Shown: positions 37,070 to 45,082 of the stretch, piece after piece
Layout: the number at the start of each line of letters is the position of its first letter
Numbering within the stretch: position 1 is the first letter of the stretch
From: Novosphingobium percolationis
GTDB lineage: Bacteria; Pseudomonadota; Alphaproteobacteria; Sphingomonadales; Sphingomonadaceae
NCBI RefSeq assembly: GCF_020179425.1
Contig: NZ_JAILYM010000001.1
Coordinates: 558,001 to 622,000 of the forward strand
Reading direction: 5' to 3'
DNA length: 64,000 bases
Position numbers and translations under genes: made by a program
Notes under the pieces: model-generated
The model's input: only the letters and a program-made list of their open reading frames with translations
Database searches by the model: none
What the model was told of the DNA's origin: nothing

Positions 37070-39868
37070 TTACCCGTGCGCGCCGAAGTAGTTCGAAATC
37101 GCCACGGCAATCCGCAGGTTGAGCGCGTGCGCCTGCTCGATCGGATCGATGAACCGCGCGCGGATCGCGCCGTAATCCTCGCCACGATGGTCGGGGAACT
37201 GCGTCGGCTCGTCCACCGCGAAGTCCGAGATTTCCGGCTCCACCACCGGATAGGCCCGCCGCATCTGCGCCAGCGCGTCCTCCACGCGCAGCGACAGCAC
37301 CATTTCCAGCACGTCGTCGCGCGAAACGTCGTTCGACCGCGCGAACGGCGGCACCGACACCGCGCGCAGGAACATGTGCATCAGCAGCGCCAGCCGCACC
37401 GATTGCAGCAGTCCGATATTGCGCCGCTCGGCGTCGGTCCCCGGCTCGCGCTCGGTCGAGCTCCCCCCCGAACCTGACTTTGCCGTAAGCGCCAGCAGCC
37501 GGTGCAGCTTCATCCAGTCCACCCGCAGCCGCGAAACGAGGCGGCGGAACACGCCCGCGCGATCGTCCTTGGTCAGGTGCTCGGCCATGGCGAGGCACGC
37601 CGTTTCCAGCGCGGTCTCGGTGCCGCGATAAGGCCGGCTCGCCCAGTAGGCCGAATTGAACAGCTCGCCATAGGCGGCCACCGTCTTGATCGAGGCCAGC
37701 CCGTTGGCGCTGCGCAGCAGGCGCACCAGCTGGCTGCCGCGCACCGAATGGCCGAGCAGGTCCGCGATCGCTTCCATTTCGTCGCTCGCCGCCGTGCCCG
37801 CGCCCGCGATCACGTTCACCGGATAGCCGATCTGTTGGAGGATGGCGTTGTGCGGGATCGCGCGGATCTGGCGCAGGCTCATCGTGCGGTCGGCGCCAAC
37901 GTCCGACTGGCGGCGCGACACGCGGCTGCCGGTCGCCTTCAACAGCCCCAGCCCGAACGCCGTCACCGCGCGCGCATACGTCGCGCTTTCCAGATGCTCG
38001 CGCTGCACGCGGCGGATCGAGCGATAGAAATCGAGGCTGAGGTCCGTCCGGTCGTAAAACGCATCAGGGGCGGTCTCGCCCGCGATCTGCGCCTCGGCCT
38101 CGGCAATGCGCGTCAGCGTGGCAAGCGCCAGCTCATCGTTGCGGAAGAACAGGTAGCCATCGCCGCCCTGGAAGCTCGCTTCCGGCTCCAGCGCGATCCC
38201 CGCCTTAGCAAAGCGCGCGCGCGCCCAGCGCGACAGCGGCCAGGTCAGCCGATCGGCAAATCCCGAAGGATGCGCTCCGCGCCCCATGGATTCGCCGTGC
38301 GTATCGAAGATCAGCGCGGCCACGTCGGTCAGGCCATTGGCCTTCATCGCTTCGGCCAGGCGCCCCTGCAGCCGCTCGATGGCGAGCGCGGCGGGCAATT
38401 GCCCGATGAAGCGCCCGGCGTCCGAAAAACCGGTCTGGATCGAAACGCGCCCGCGCAACCGCGCGTAGGCGCGATAGCTTTCCTCGGCCAGCAGCGCTTC
38501 GAGAAAGCGCCCGCCATGCTCCAGCGCGGTCTCGGTCTCGAACAGCGGCGAAACGTCGACCTTGTCATCGATGCCGAACAGCTTGGCGAAATAGAGCGCC
38601 GCCAGCACCGTCTGCGGCTGTTCGCATTCGGCGATCAGCATCCGGATCGGCGCATCGGCGTCGATGTGGTGCAGGATCTGCGCCATCGCCAGGAACTGCC
38701 GCATCGCGGTGCTGGTCTCGATGGCGAGCGCGGCGAAGTTCACGCGCAGCGGCTTCACTTCGGCCAGCAGCTCGCGCAGGCGCGAGATCGCGCTCTTGCT
38801 CGAAAGGTCGAGCGTCGCCTCGGGGTCGATCCGTCGCCGCAGCGCGTTGTGCAGCTGGCTGGCATTCACGCGGAAGTGGATCCAGCCCATGCCCAGGCCA
38901 TCGGCGCGCATCGCCGCCGCCAGCGTGGCCAGCGCCAGCGCCGTGTCGTCATCCGCCGCCTTGGCGTCCGCCTCCAGCGTCGCGATCAGCGGGGCAAGGC
39001 TCAGCAGCTTGGCCGGATCGTCCGCCGTCAGCCGGTTCGCCGCCGCCGCCAGCGCCTCGGGCGCATCGAGCGGACGCGAAAACAGCCCGGCCATCTCCGC
39101 CGCATGCCCTTGCGCCGCTTGCAGCGTGGCGACGAGCGCATGGCCCGCGTCGATCGCCTTCAGGCTCGTGGCATAGCCCGCCAGCCGCCGCGCCTTCTCC
39201 TCCAGCCGGTACGAAATCGACGTGTGCCAGCCAATGTCGGTGCGCCCGTCCATGTCATAGCCGACCCAGGTGGCGAAGCGGAACGGCAGCGGCTTGAAAT
39301 CGAGCCAGCGGGCGGGCCAGCGGCGCTGCGCGTGGGACAGCAGCGTGGCGACAATGCGATCGCGCGCCGCGGCCGCGCGCTCGATCGCGTCGCACACTTC
39401 CACGTGCTCGAAATCGAGCGTGATCGGCGGCCCGTCCGATGGCACCGTGCACACCGTCGCCGCCAGCGGATCGTCGCTCATCGCGGCGGTCGCGACGGCA
39501 TCGGACTGCACGGGGTTGAGCAGGAACGTCGGATGCGCGGTGAACACCGCGTGCATCAGCGGCTTTTCCCAGCGCGCACGGAATTCCGAGAAGCCATCCT
39601 CCTCGGGCGACAGCGCGCCGATGCGATCGAGGTTTTCGCCCGCGTCAGTCGGCGCGACCAGCCGTCGCAGCCGCGCCGCGCGGTTCTGCAGCGCCTCGCA
39701 TTCCAGCTCGGCCACCAGCCCGGCCACGTCGGCCAGGCTCATCGCGCCGCTTTCCAGCTGGCGCGACAGGTCGTGGCTCAACTGGAACACGGGGTTGAAC
39801 AGCGGTGTTTCCGCCGTTCGCTGGTGCAGCACCTGCAAGCGCTCGCGCAGAGCCTCGACCGTCTTCAT
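37070..39868 (-). CDS. Divergent phosphoenolpyruvate carboxylase-like protein
   Basis: A 932-residue protein with the overall order of PEP carboxylase but several active-site changes. VFTAHPTFLLN (108-118) keeps the catalytic-type His and TAHPT, without the following Glu/Gln. The canonical GGDRDGNP is replaced by GYDMDGR (203-209). PLFET at 441-445 is kept. GYSDSNKDGG is replaced by GFSDAGRFIG (480-489). FHGRGGSVGRGG is replaced by THGESMGRG (523-531), which keeps the His and the second Arg but puts Glu at the first Arg. The C-terminal tetramer region is also far from canonical. It is either a divergent enzyme or a PEPC-fold paralogue with another job. It starts at MKTVEALRE; eda lies upstream on the same strand. 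Confidence 0.75.
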   Translation of the reverse strand: MKTVEALRERLQVLHQRTAETPLFNPVFQLSHDLSRQLESGAMSLADVAGLVAELECEALQNRAARLRRLVAPTDAGENLDRIGALSPEEDGFSEFRARWEKPLMHAVFTAHPTFLLNPVQSDAVATAAMSDDPLAATVCTVPSDGPPITLDFEHVEVCDAIERAAAARDRIVATLLSHAQRRWPARWLDFKPLPFRFATWVGYDMDGRTDIGWHTSISYRLEEKARRLAGYATSLKAIDAGHALVATLQAAQGHAAEMAGLFSRPLDAPEALAAAANRLTADDPAKLLSLAPLIATLEADAKAADDDTALALATLAAAMRADGLGMGWIHFRVNASQLHNALRRRIDPEATLDLSSKSAISRLRELLAEVKPLRVNFAALAIETSTAMRQFLAMAQILHHIDADAPIRMLIAECEQPQTVLAALYFAKLFGIDDKVDVSPLFETETALEHGGRFLEALLAEESYRAYARLRGRVSIQTGFSDAGRFIGQLPAALAIERLQGRLAEAMKANGLTDVAALIFDTHGESMGRGAHPSGFADRLTWPLSRWARARFAKAGIALEPEASFQGGDGYLFFRNDELALATLTRIAEAEAQIAGETAPDAFYDRTDLSLDFYRSIRRVQREHLESATYARAVTAFGLGLLKATGSRVSRRQSDVGADRTMSLRQIRAIPHNAILQQIGYPVNVIAGAGTAASDEMEAIADLLGHSVRGSQLVRLLRSANGLASIKTVAAYGELFNSAYWASRPYRGTETALETACLAMAEHLTKDDRAGVFRRLVSRLRVDWMKLHRLLALTAKSGSGGSSTEREPGTDAERRNIGLLQSVRLALLMHMFLRAVSVPPFARSNDVSRDDVLEMVLSLRVEDALAQMRRAYPVVEPEISDFAVDEPTQFPDHRGEDYGAIRARFIDPIEQAHALNLRIAVAISNYFGAHG

Positions 39869-39913
39869 CGCCGTTCTTCCCCCTCTACGCGCCGCCTTTG
39901 CCACGGGCGCGGT

Positions 39914-40531
39914 TCAGCCCTGTCGCAGCGCGAAGGCCGCGCGCGCCGCTGCTTCGATCTTCGCTTCGTCGGGAACGCCCTTGCCCACGATCCAGCTTCC
40001 GCCGACGCACAGCACCGGGTCGGCCGCCAGCCATTCGGGCGCCGTTTCCAGCGTGATCCCACCCGTAGGGCAGAACCGGGCCTGGTGGAAGGGCGCGGCC
40101 AGCGCCTTGAGCGCCGGAAGCCCGCCCGACGTTGCCGCCGGAAAGAACTTGAAGTGGGTCAGGCCAAGGTCCAGCCCCAGCATGATATCGGCGGCATTGG
40201 CGGTGCCGGGCAGGAACGGAATGCCCGAAGCGACCGCCGCTTCGCCGAGCCGCGCGGTCAGGCCGGGCGAGACGATGAACTCCGCGCCCGCGTCGATCGA
40301 GGCCTTGAGCTGGTCGGGATTGGTCACCGTGCCCGCACCGACGATCGCGCCTTCCACGCCCTTCATTGCCTGCATCGCCTCCAGCGCGGCGGGTGTGCGC
40401 AGCGTGACTTCGAGCACCCGCAGGCCACCGGCCACCAGCGCGCGCGCGATCGGAACGGCGTGCGCCACGTCCTCGATCACCAGCACCGGAATGACGGGCG
40501 CGGTGCGCATGATGGTTTCGATCGGCTTCAT
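39914..40531 (-). CDS. eda: 2-keto-3-deoxy-6-phosphogluconate (KDPG/KHG) aldolase
   Basis: A 205-residue class I aldolase of the Entner-Doudoroff pathway, cleaving KDPG to pyruvate and glyceraldehyde-3-phosphate. Key residues are visible: Glu in RVLEVTLRTP (near 42), IVGAGTV, and the Schiff-base lysine in LTHFKFFPA (near 130), followed by CPTGGI. Length and sequence are canonical. The other ED genes (zwf, pgl, edd) are not in this window. It lies between the hairpin-rich gap downstream of hemN and the PEPC-like gene. Confidence 0.94.
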   Translation of the reverse strand: MKPIETIMRTAPVIPVLVIEDVAHAVPIARALVAGGLRVLEVTLRTPAALEAMQAMKGVEGAIVGAGTVTNPDQLKASIDAGAEFIVSPGLTARLGEAAVASGIPFLPGTANAADIMLGLDLGLTHFKFFPAATSGGLPALKALAAPFHQARFCPTGGITLETAPEWLAADPVLCVGGSWIVGKGVPDEAKIEAAARAAFALRQG

Positions 40532-40630
40532 GGGGCTACTCTCTCGCGGGAAGATGATGGTCCCGCAAAGAGTAACGCGCAAACCCCCATTGTGCAGCCG
40601 CTAACACGTCATGCGCATAGCTATTACCCG

Positions 40631-40710
40631 ACCGATCGCTCCCTGCGATCGGTGGCGCTTCCCCGCATTACCCTGGTGTACGCCGGAAAACGGCAACGCG
40701 GGGAAGCGCC
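40631..40710. other. Nested inverted repeats between hemN and eda
   Basis: Two perfect hairpins lie back to back: ACCGATCGC / GCGATCGGT (40631-40639 with 40645-40653, five-base loop) and GGCGCTTCCCCGC / GCGGGGAAGCGCC (40654-40666 with 40698-40710, 31-base loop that contains a smaller GCCG-CGGC stem). No U-tract follows on either strand. It could be the 3' end structure of the hemN transcript, a leader of eda, or a small structured RNA. Confidence 0.5.
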
Positions 40711-40731
40711 TGCGACCCGGCCCGGTCCCTC

Positions 40732-42078
40732 TCAGACGGCCGAGCTGAACTGATGCGCGCCGATGCGATAGGCATCGAACACCGCTGCGACAGAGCGGGC
40801 GTAAGGCTCGCTGCCGTGCGCCAGCATTAGCCGCTCGCCCTCCACGCGGACAAGCCCCCGCGCAACAAAGGGCTCCAGGCGCTCGCGCGCGCCGATCATC
40901 AGGTCGCGGTCAATCTCGGCCACGCCCTTGCACAACAGGTCGGTGATGATGCGGCCCCGGCGGCGATCCTCCGGGGTGCGGATCACGCCCTTGCGCCCCG
41001 GCAGCAGGTTCGCGCCCACCAGCATCCGATAACGCCCGGCGTTCTTCTCGTTCTGCACGAACAGGCCGTCGAACTCGCTGATCGAACTGGCGCCAAGGCC
41101 GATCAGCACCGGCGCCTCGTCGTCGGTAAAGCCTTGAAAATTACGGTTCAACCGCCCCTCGCGGGCCGCGCGGGCCAGATCGTCGCCCGGCAGCGCGAAG
41201 TGGTCGAAGCCCACCGCCTGATAGCCCGCCTCGACCAGCCGCACGTTGCCTTCCGCCGCCATGCGGAAGCGCGCGCGCTGGTCGGGCAACTCGCTCGCGT
41301 CGATGCGGCGCTGGCGCGGGATCATGTGCGGAACGTGGGCATAGCCGAACAGCGCCACCCGGTCCGCGCCCATCGCCACCGTGCGGTCGAGCGTTTCGGC
41401 CAGCACTGCGTCGGTCTGGAACGGCAGCCCGTACATCAGGTCGAAATTGATCGAATCGACGCCCGCCTTGCGCAAACCGTCCACCGCGCGCTCGATCATC
41501 GCGATCGGCTGCACCCGCCCGATCGCGGCCTGCACCGTGGGATCGAAGGTCTGCACGCCCATGCTCGCCTTGATCACGCCGATCCCGCGCAGCGCGAGGA
41601 ACCAGTCGGGCGTGATGCTGCGCGGATCGAGTTCAATCGACAGCACCGGCTGCTCCATGCGCAGGTTCAGCGTCAGCGTATCGACCAGCCGCACGAAATC
41701 GGTCGGCTTGATCGCGTTGGGACTGCCGCCGCCAAAGGCGATGCGGTTGATGCGGACCGACGGGTCGAGCATCTGCCCCACCAGTTCGATCTCGTGGTGC
41801 AGCGCCTCAAGGTATGCCGTCAGCCGGTGCCGCTTGTTCGCCGCGCCCGTGTTGCACCCGCAATACCAGCAGATCTCCTGGCAATAGGGGATGTGGATAT
41901 AGAGCGAGGCCGCCCCCCGCACGCCTTGCAACGCGGCGCGCTGCGCATCCTCGAAGCTTTCCTCGACGAACTCGGCCGCCGTCGGATAGCTCGTGTAGCG
42001 CGGCACCGGGGTCGCCAGCAGCTCGGGATAGTAGGTCCAGTCGCCGAAGCTTTCGCTTCCGCGCACCTCAGCCGACAT
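40732..42078 (-). CDS. hemN: Oxygen-independent coproporphyrinogen III dehydrogenase
   Basis: A 448-residue radical-SAM enzyme, the anaerobic counterpart of hemF. PVPRYTSYPTA is near residue 23, and the cluster motif is HIPYCQEICWYCGCNT (near 57-72; CX3CX2C plus the extra Cys). GGGSPNAI follows and HumN-type VGFDHFALP lies later. It sits at the end of the cbb3 assembly cluster and overlaps the small Cys-rich gene by 11 bases at its most likely start; ATGs at 42087 and 42105 are alternatives. Placing heme synthesis that needs no O2 behind a microaerobic oxidase cluster makes sense for low-oxygen growth. Confidence 0.93.
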   Translation of the reverse strand: MSAEVRGSESFGDWTYYPELLATPVPRYTSYPTAAEFVEESFEDAQRAALQGVRGAASLYIHIPYCQEICWYCGCNTGAANKRHRLTAYLEALHHEIELVGQMLDPSVRINRIAFGGGSPNAIKPTDFVRLVDTLTLNLRMEQPVLSIELDPRSITPDWFLALRGIGVIKASMGVQTFDPTVQAAIGRVQPIAMIERAVDGLRKAGVDSINFDLMYGLPFQTDAVLAETLDRTVAMGADRVALFGYAHVPHMIPRQRRIDASELPDQRARFRMAAEGNVRLVEAGYQAVGFDHFALPGDDLARAAREGRLNRNFQGFTDDEAPVLIGLGASSISEFDGLFVQNEKNAGRYRMLVGANLLPGRKGVIRTPEDRRRGRIITDLLCKGVAEIDRDLMIGARERLEPFVARGLVRVEGERLMLAHGSEPYARSVAAVFDAYRIGAHQFSSAV

Positions 42079-42328
42079 CGGCCTCATCCTCACCAGGTTC
42101 GTCATGGTCGCAACAGCTATCCCCGCCGCTGCGCTTGCGCATTGAGATATGGCAAATTTTGCAACATGGCGCGCCAGAGGGGCCATCATTGCGACCGGGC
42201 ACGCGAATGGGCTGCGAATGGCCCGGCTCGCCGCAGATCGGCACGGCCACGAACGCCGCCTGCGCAGGGGCCGGTGCGACCATCTGCAAGACCGCCAGCG
42301 GCGCAAGAATGGCGAAAAGGCGGCTCAC
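42068..42328 (-). CDS. Small secreted Cys-rich protein with CxxCH, in the cbb3 assembly cluster
   Basis: An 86-residue protein starting with GTG (AGGA seven bases upstream) in a GTGA overlap with ccoS, and overlapping hemN by 11 bases. A signal peptide (hydrophobic 4-18, APAQA cleavage site near 24) leaves about 62 residues. These hold C32 in VPICGEPGH, C55-C56-K-I-C59-H60 (a CxxCH heme-type motif preceded by another Cys), a nearby Met, C72-C73-D-H-D and an acidic tail. The PIC...CCxxCH layout recalls DUF2946-like metal-handling proteins. Position and composition suggest copper or heme handling for CcoN assembly, or a mini cytochrome; this is inference. Confidence 0.7.
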   Translation of the reverse strand: MSRLFAILAPLAVLQMVAPAPAQAAFVAVPICGEPGHSQPIRVPGRNDGPSGAPCCKICHISMRKRSGGDSCCDHDEPGEDEADVG

Positions 42329-42477
42329 GCTTCGTCCTCGTCCTCATCGATCAGGATGCGCGCGGCGGCCCCGTCAAGGTCGCTGAACTGCCCGCGCTTC
42401 AACGCCCAGAAGAACGCCGCAAGCCCGCACAGCCCCATGCCCAGCGCGATCGGCAGCAGGAACGCGAGCGAGGTCAT
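42325..42477 (-). CDS. ccoS: cbb3 oxidase maturation protein CcoS/FixS
   Basis: A 50-residue single-helix protein (LAFLLPIALGMGLCGLAAFFWALKRGQF, shown in part) with the CcoS signature GQFSDLDGAAARIL and an acidic tail. It is needed for cofactor insertion into cbb3 oxidase in other bacteria. It overlaps ccoI by four bases (ATGA) and the next small gene by four (GTGA). Confidence 0.93.
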   Translation of the reverse strand: MTSLAFLLPIALGMGLCGLAAFFWALKRGQFSDLDGAAARILIDEDEDEA

Positions 42478-44600
42478 CGTGCCGCCCCCTGCAAGCGCAG
42501 CGAATTGGCCACCACGATCAGCGAGCTGGTCGACATCGCCACCGCCGCGATCAACGGCGTGACGAGGCCCGCCATCGCCAGCGGCACTGCCAGCACGTTG
42601 TAGCCGATCGCCAGCACGAAGTTCTGCCGCACCACGCGCATCGTGCGGCGGCTGGCGCGCACTGCGCGCGGCAGCGCCATCAGGCTTTCGCCGGTGAACA
42701 CGAAGTCCGAGGCCTGCCGCCCCACGTCGCTTGCGCTTCCCGGCGCGATCGAGGCGTTGGCGGCGGCGAGCGCGGGGCCATCGTTCAGCCCGTCGCCCAC
42801 CATCAGCACGCGGCGTCCGGTGTTCTGCAGGCTGGCGATGTTCTGCTGCTTGTCGGCAGGCGACGCGCTCGCCCGCGCGGTCAGCCCGGTCTGGCGCGCC
42901 ACTTCGCTCACCGCCACGATCCCGTCGCCCGACAGGATCGAACATTCGATGCCAAGGGCCTTCAGCTCGCCCAGCGCCTCGATGGCATCGGGCCGCAGCC
43001 GGTCGGCAAAGCCGATCACGCGCGCAGGGCCCTCGCCCAGATCGAGCGCGGTGGCCATACCCTCCGCCGCGACCGGACGCCCCAGCGTCACGCGCCGTCC
43101 CTGCCAGCGCGCGGTCACGCCGCGCCCCGGCTCCTCGGCCACGTCCTCCAGCACCGCTGCCCGCACCTCGCGCGCAGCCAGCGCCTGTGCCAACCCGAGC
43201 GAGAGCGGATGGCGGCTGTTGCTCGCCAGCGCCAGCGCCACCGCAGCCTCGTCCGCCGAAAGCGCATCGAGCGCGGCTTCATCGGGCACCGGGCGCCCCA
43301 GCGTCAGCGTGCCGGTCTTGTCGAGCAGCGCGCGGTCCACATCCGCCAGCCGCTCCATCGCAGAGCCGTCCTTGACCAGAATGCCGCGCTTCATCAGTGC
43401 GCCCGCCGCCACGACCTGCGCCACCGGCACGGCAAGGCCGAGTGCGCAAGGACAGGTGATGATCAGCACCGCGATGGCGATCACCAGCGAATGATAGATC
43501 CCCTGGCCAGCCAGCATCCAACCGGCAAAGGTCAGCGCCGCCAGCGTGTGCACAGCCGGAGCATAGAGTCGCGAGGCACGGTCCGCGATCCGCACATAGG
43601 CCGAGCGTGACTGGCCCGCCGCCTCCATCAGCCGCGCGATTTCGGCCAGCGCGGTATCGGTGCCCGCCGCCGTCACTTCCACGTCGACCGGCGCCTCGGC
43701 ATTGAGCGTGCCCGCGTGGACCGCATCGCCCGCCTTGGCCGCCACCAGCGCGCTTTCGCCCGTCAGCAGCGACTGGTCGAAGCGGCTTGCGCCCCGCACC
43801 AGCACGCCGTCCGCCGCCAGCCGTTCGCCCGCAGCCACGCGCATCACCATGCCCGGCGCCAGCGCTGCCGCGGCCGTCCAGCGCGTGGTGCCATCGGCTT
43901 CGACCACCATCGCTCCGCTCGCCGCCTGCCGCAGCAGCGCATCCACCCCGGCGCGCGCGCGGTCGCGCATCATCGCATCGAGCGCGCGCCCCGCCAGCAG
44001 GAACAGCAGCAGCATCAGCGTGCCGTCGAACCACGCCTCGGCCCCGCCCGTCACCGTCTCATAGACCGACAGGCCCGTCGCCAGCGTCACGCCGATCGAA
44101 ATCGGCACGTCCATGTTGGTGCGCCCGCGCTTCAGCGCGGCAAAAGCCGACGAAAAGAACGGCTTTCCGGCATAGGCGATGGCCGGAACGCCGATCGCCG
44201 CGGAAATCCAGTGGAACATGTCGCGCGTGGTGCCTTCCGCGCCCGACCAGATGCTCACCGACATCAGCATCACGTTCATGCACGCGAAGCCCGCCACCGC
44301 CAGCGGCGCGAGCAGCGGCTTGACCGCCGAGGGTGCCTCCTCCGCAATCACGCGCGGCTGCGCCTCGAACCCTGCGCCTGCCAGCGCAGCGATTAGGTCG
44401 GGGGTCTCCACCCCCTCGCCGTGCACCACTTCGACCGTGCGCGCGGTCAGGTTGGTCCGCGCCGAGGTCACCCCCGGCACGGCGTTGAGGCTGCGCTCCA
44501 CCTTGCCCATGCACCCGGCGCAATGCATCCCGGGCACGGAAAACACGCTATGGATGGGGGGCGCAGCTTCGGTCCCCACCAACCGGGCCGCTGCCGTCAC
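42474..44600 (-). CDS. ccoI: Copper-transporting P-type ATPase CcoI/FixI
   Basis: A 708-residue P1B ATPase that exports copper for the CcoN active site. The N-terminal metal-binding domain has GMHCAGC (24-30). Transmembrane helices carry the ion motif CPC (IITCPCALGLAVP, near 385). The phosphorylation site is DKTGTLTLG (about 430) and the nucleotide site includes SRHP. GDGLNDGPAL (about 625) completes the hinge. It overlaps ccoH by four bases upstream and ccoS by four downstream. The FixI branch is slow and dedicated to oxidase assembly; the context supports this. Confidence 0.95.
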   Translation of the reverse strand: MTAAARLVGTEAAPPIHSVFSVPGMHCAGCMGKVERSLNAVPGVTSARTNLTARTVEVVHGEGVETPDLIAALAGAGFEAQPRVIAEEAPSAVKPLLAPLAVAGFACMNVMLMSVSIWSGAEGTTRDMFHWISAAIGVPAIAYAGKPFFSSAFAALKRGRTNMDVPISIGVTLATGLSVYETVTGGAEAWFDGTLMLLLFLLAGRALDAMMRDRARAGVDALLRQAASGAMVVEADGTTRWTAAAALAPGMVMRVAAGERLAADGVLVRGASRFDQSLLTGESALVAAKAGDAVHAGTLNAEAPVDVEVTAAGTDTALAEIARLMEAAGQSRSAYVRIADRASRLYAPAVHTLAALTFAGWMLAGQGIYHSLVIAIAVLIITCPCALGLAVPVAQVVAAGALMKRGILVKDGSAMERLADVDRALLDKTGTLTLGRPVPDEAALDALSADEAAVALALASNSRHPLSLGLAQALAAREVRAAVLEDVAEEPGRGVTARWQGRRVTLGRPVAAEGMATALDLGEGPARVIGFADRLRPDAIEALGELKALGIECSILSGDGIVAVSEVARQTGLTARASASPADKQQNIASLQNTGRRVLMVGDGLNDGPALAAANASIAPGSASDVGRQASDFVFTGESLMALPRAVRASRRTMRVVRQNFVLAIGYNVLAVPLAMAGLVTPLIAAVAMSTSSLIVVANSLRLQGAAR

Positions 44601-45082
44601 TGCACGTCTCCGACCGTACGCCAGGTCTTGCCCGCCACGTTCGCCGCCAGCCGCAGCCGCCAGCGCCCGTTCTCCAGCGCCGCGCGATAGCGGCCGGGCG
44701 CTTCCTCGCGGAAGGTCAGGCTTTCATCGTGGCGCAGGCCCAGCGGATGTTCGGCCACCGCCGTCACCGTGGCGCCGGTCAGGGGCTTGCCCGCCGCATC
44801 GCGCAAGTCGATGGCTACGCGGCCCGACCCGTCACGGCCGAACAACGCCTTCCAGCCCAGCGCCTTCTCTGCCCGGGCCTCGTCCAGCCAGCCGTTGAAG
44901 TGCTGGCTCGCGACATAGGAGTTCTCGACCACCACGCCCCCGAACGTCGAAATCGCGAACCGCGCCATCAGCACGTTTACCGCGATGACGATGCCGAAGA
45001 ACGTGACCATGATCGCGGCCATGTGTCGTCCGGTGAATTGCCCCTTCTGGCCGGGGGCGGCTGCACGGCGCTGCTGGGTCAC
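44597..45082 (-). CDS. ccoH: cbb3 assembly protein CcoH/FixH
   Basis: A 161-residue protein with one N-terminal transmembrane helix (GRHMAAIMVTFFGIVIAVNVLMARF region, residues 18-42) and a periplasmic immunoglobulin-like domain. The domain begins at ENSYVASQHFNGWLDEA and ends in ENGRWRLRLAANV, the usual FixH pattern. It interacts with the maturing oxidase. It overlaps ccoG and ccoI by four bases each. Confidence 0.93.
   Translation of the reverse strand: MTQQRRAAAPGQKGQFTGRHMAAIMVTFFGIVIAVNVLMARFAISTFGGVVVENSYVASQHFNGWLDEARAEKALGWKALFGRDGSGRVAIDLRDAAGKPLTGATVTAVAEHPLGLRHDESLTFREEAPGRYRAALENGRWRLRLAANVAGKTWRTVGDVQ

Noticed and set aside
34731..37598. A 955-codon open frame on the minus strand
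   Set aside because: Mirror of the K+ channel end and GH42 gene; no family signature. The GH42 catalytic motifs are on the other strand.
37502..40753. A 1083-codon open frame on the plus strand
   Set aside because: It is antisense to the PEPC-like and eda genes, composition is Arg/Ala-rich low-information, and no domain is recognisable. High-GC third positions of the real genes keep the opposite strand free of stops.
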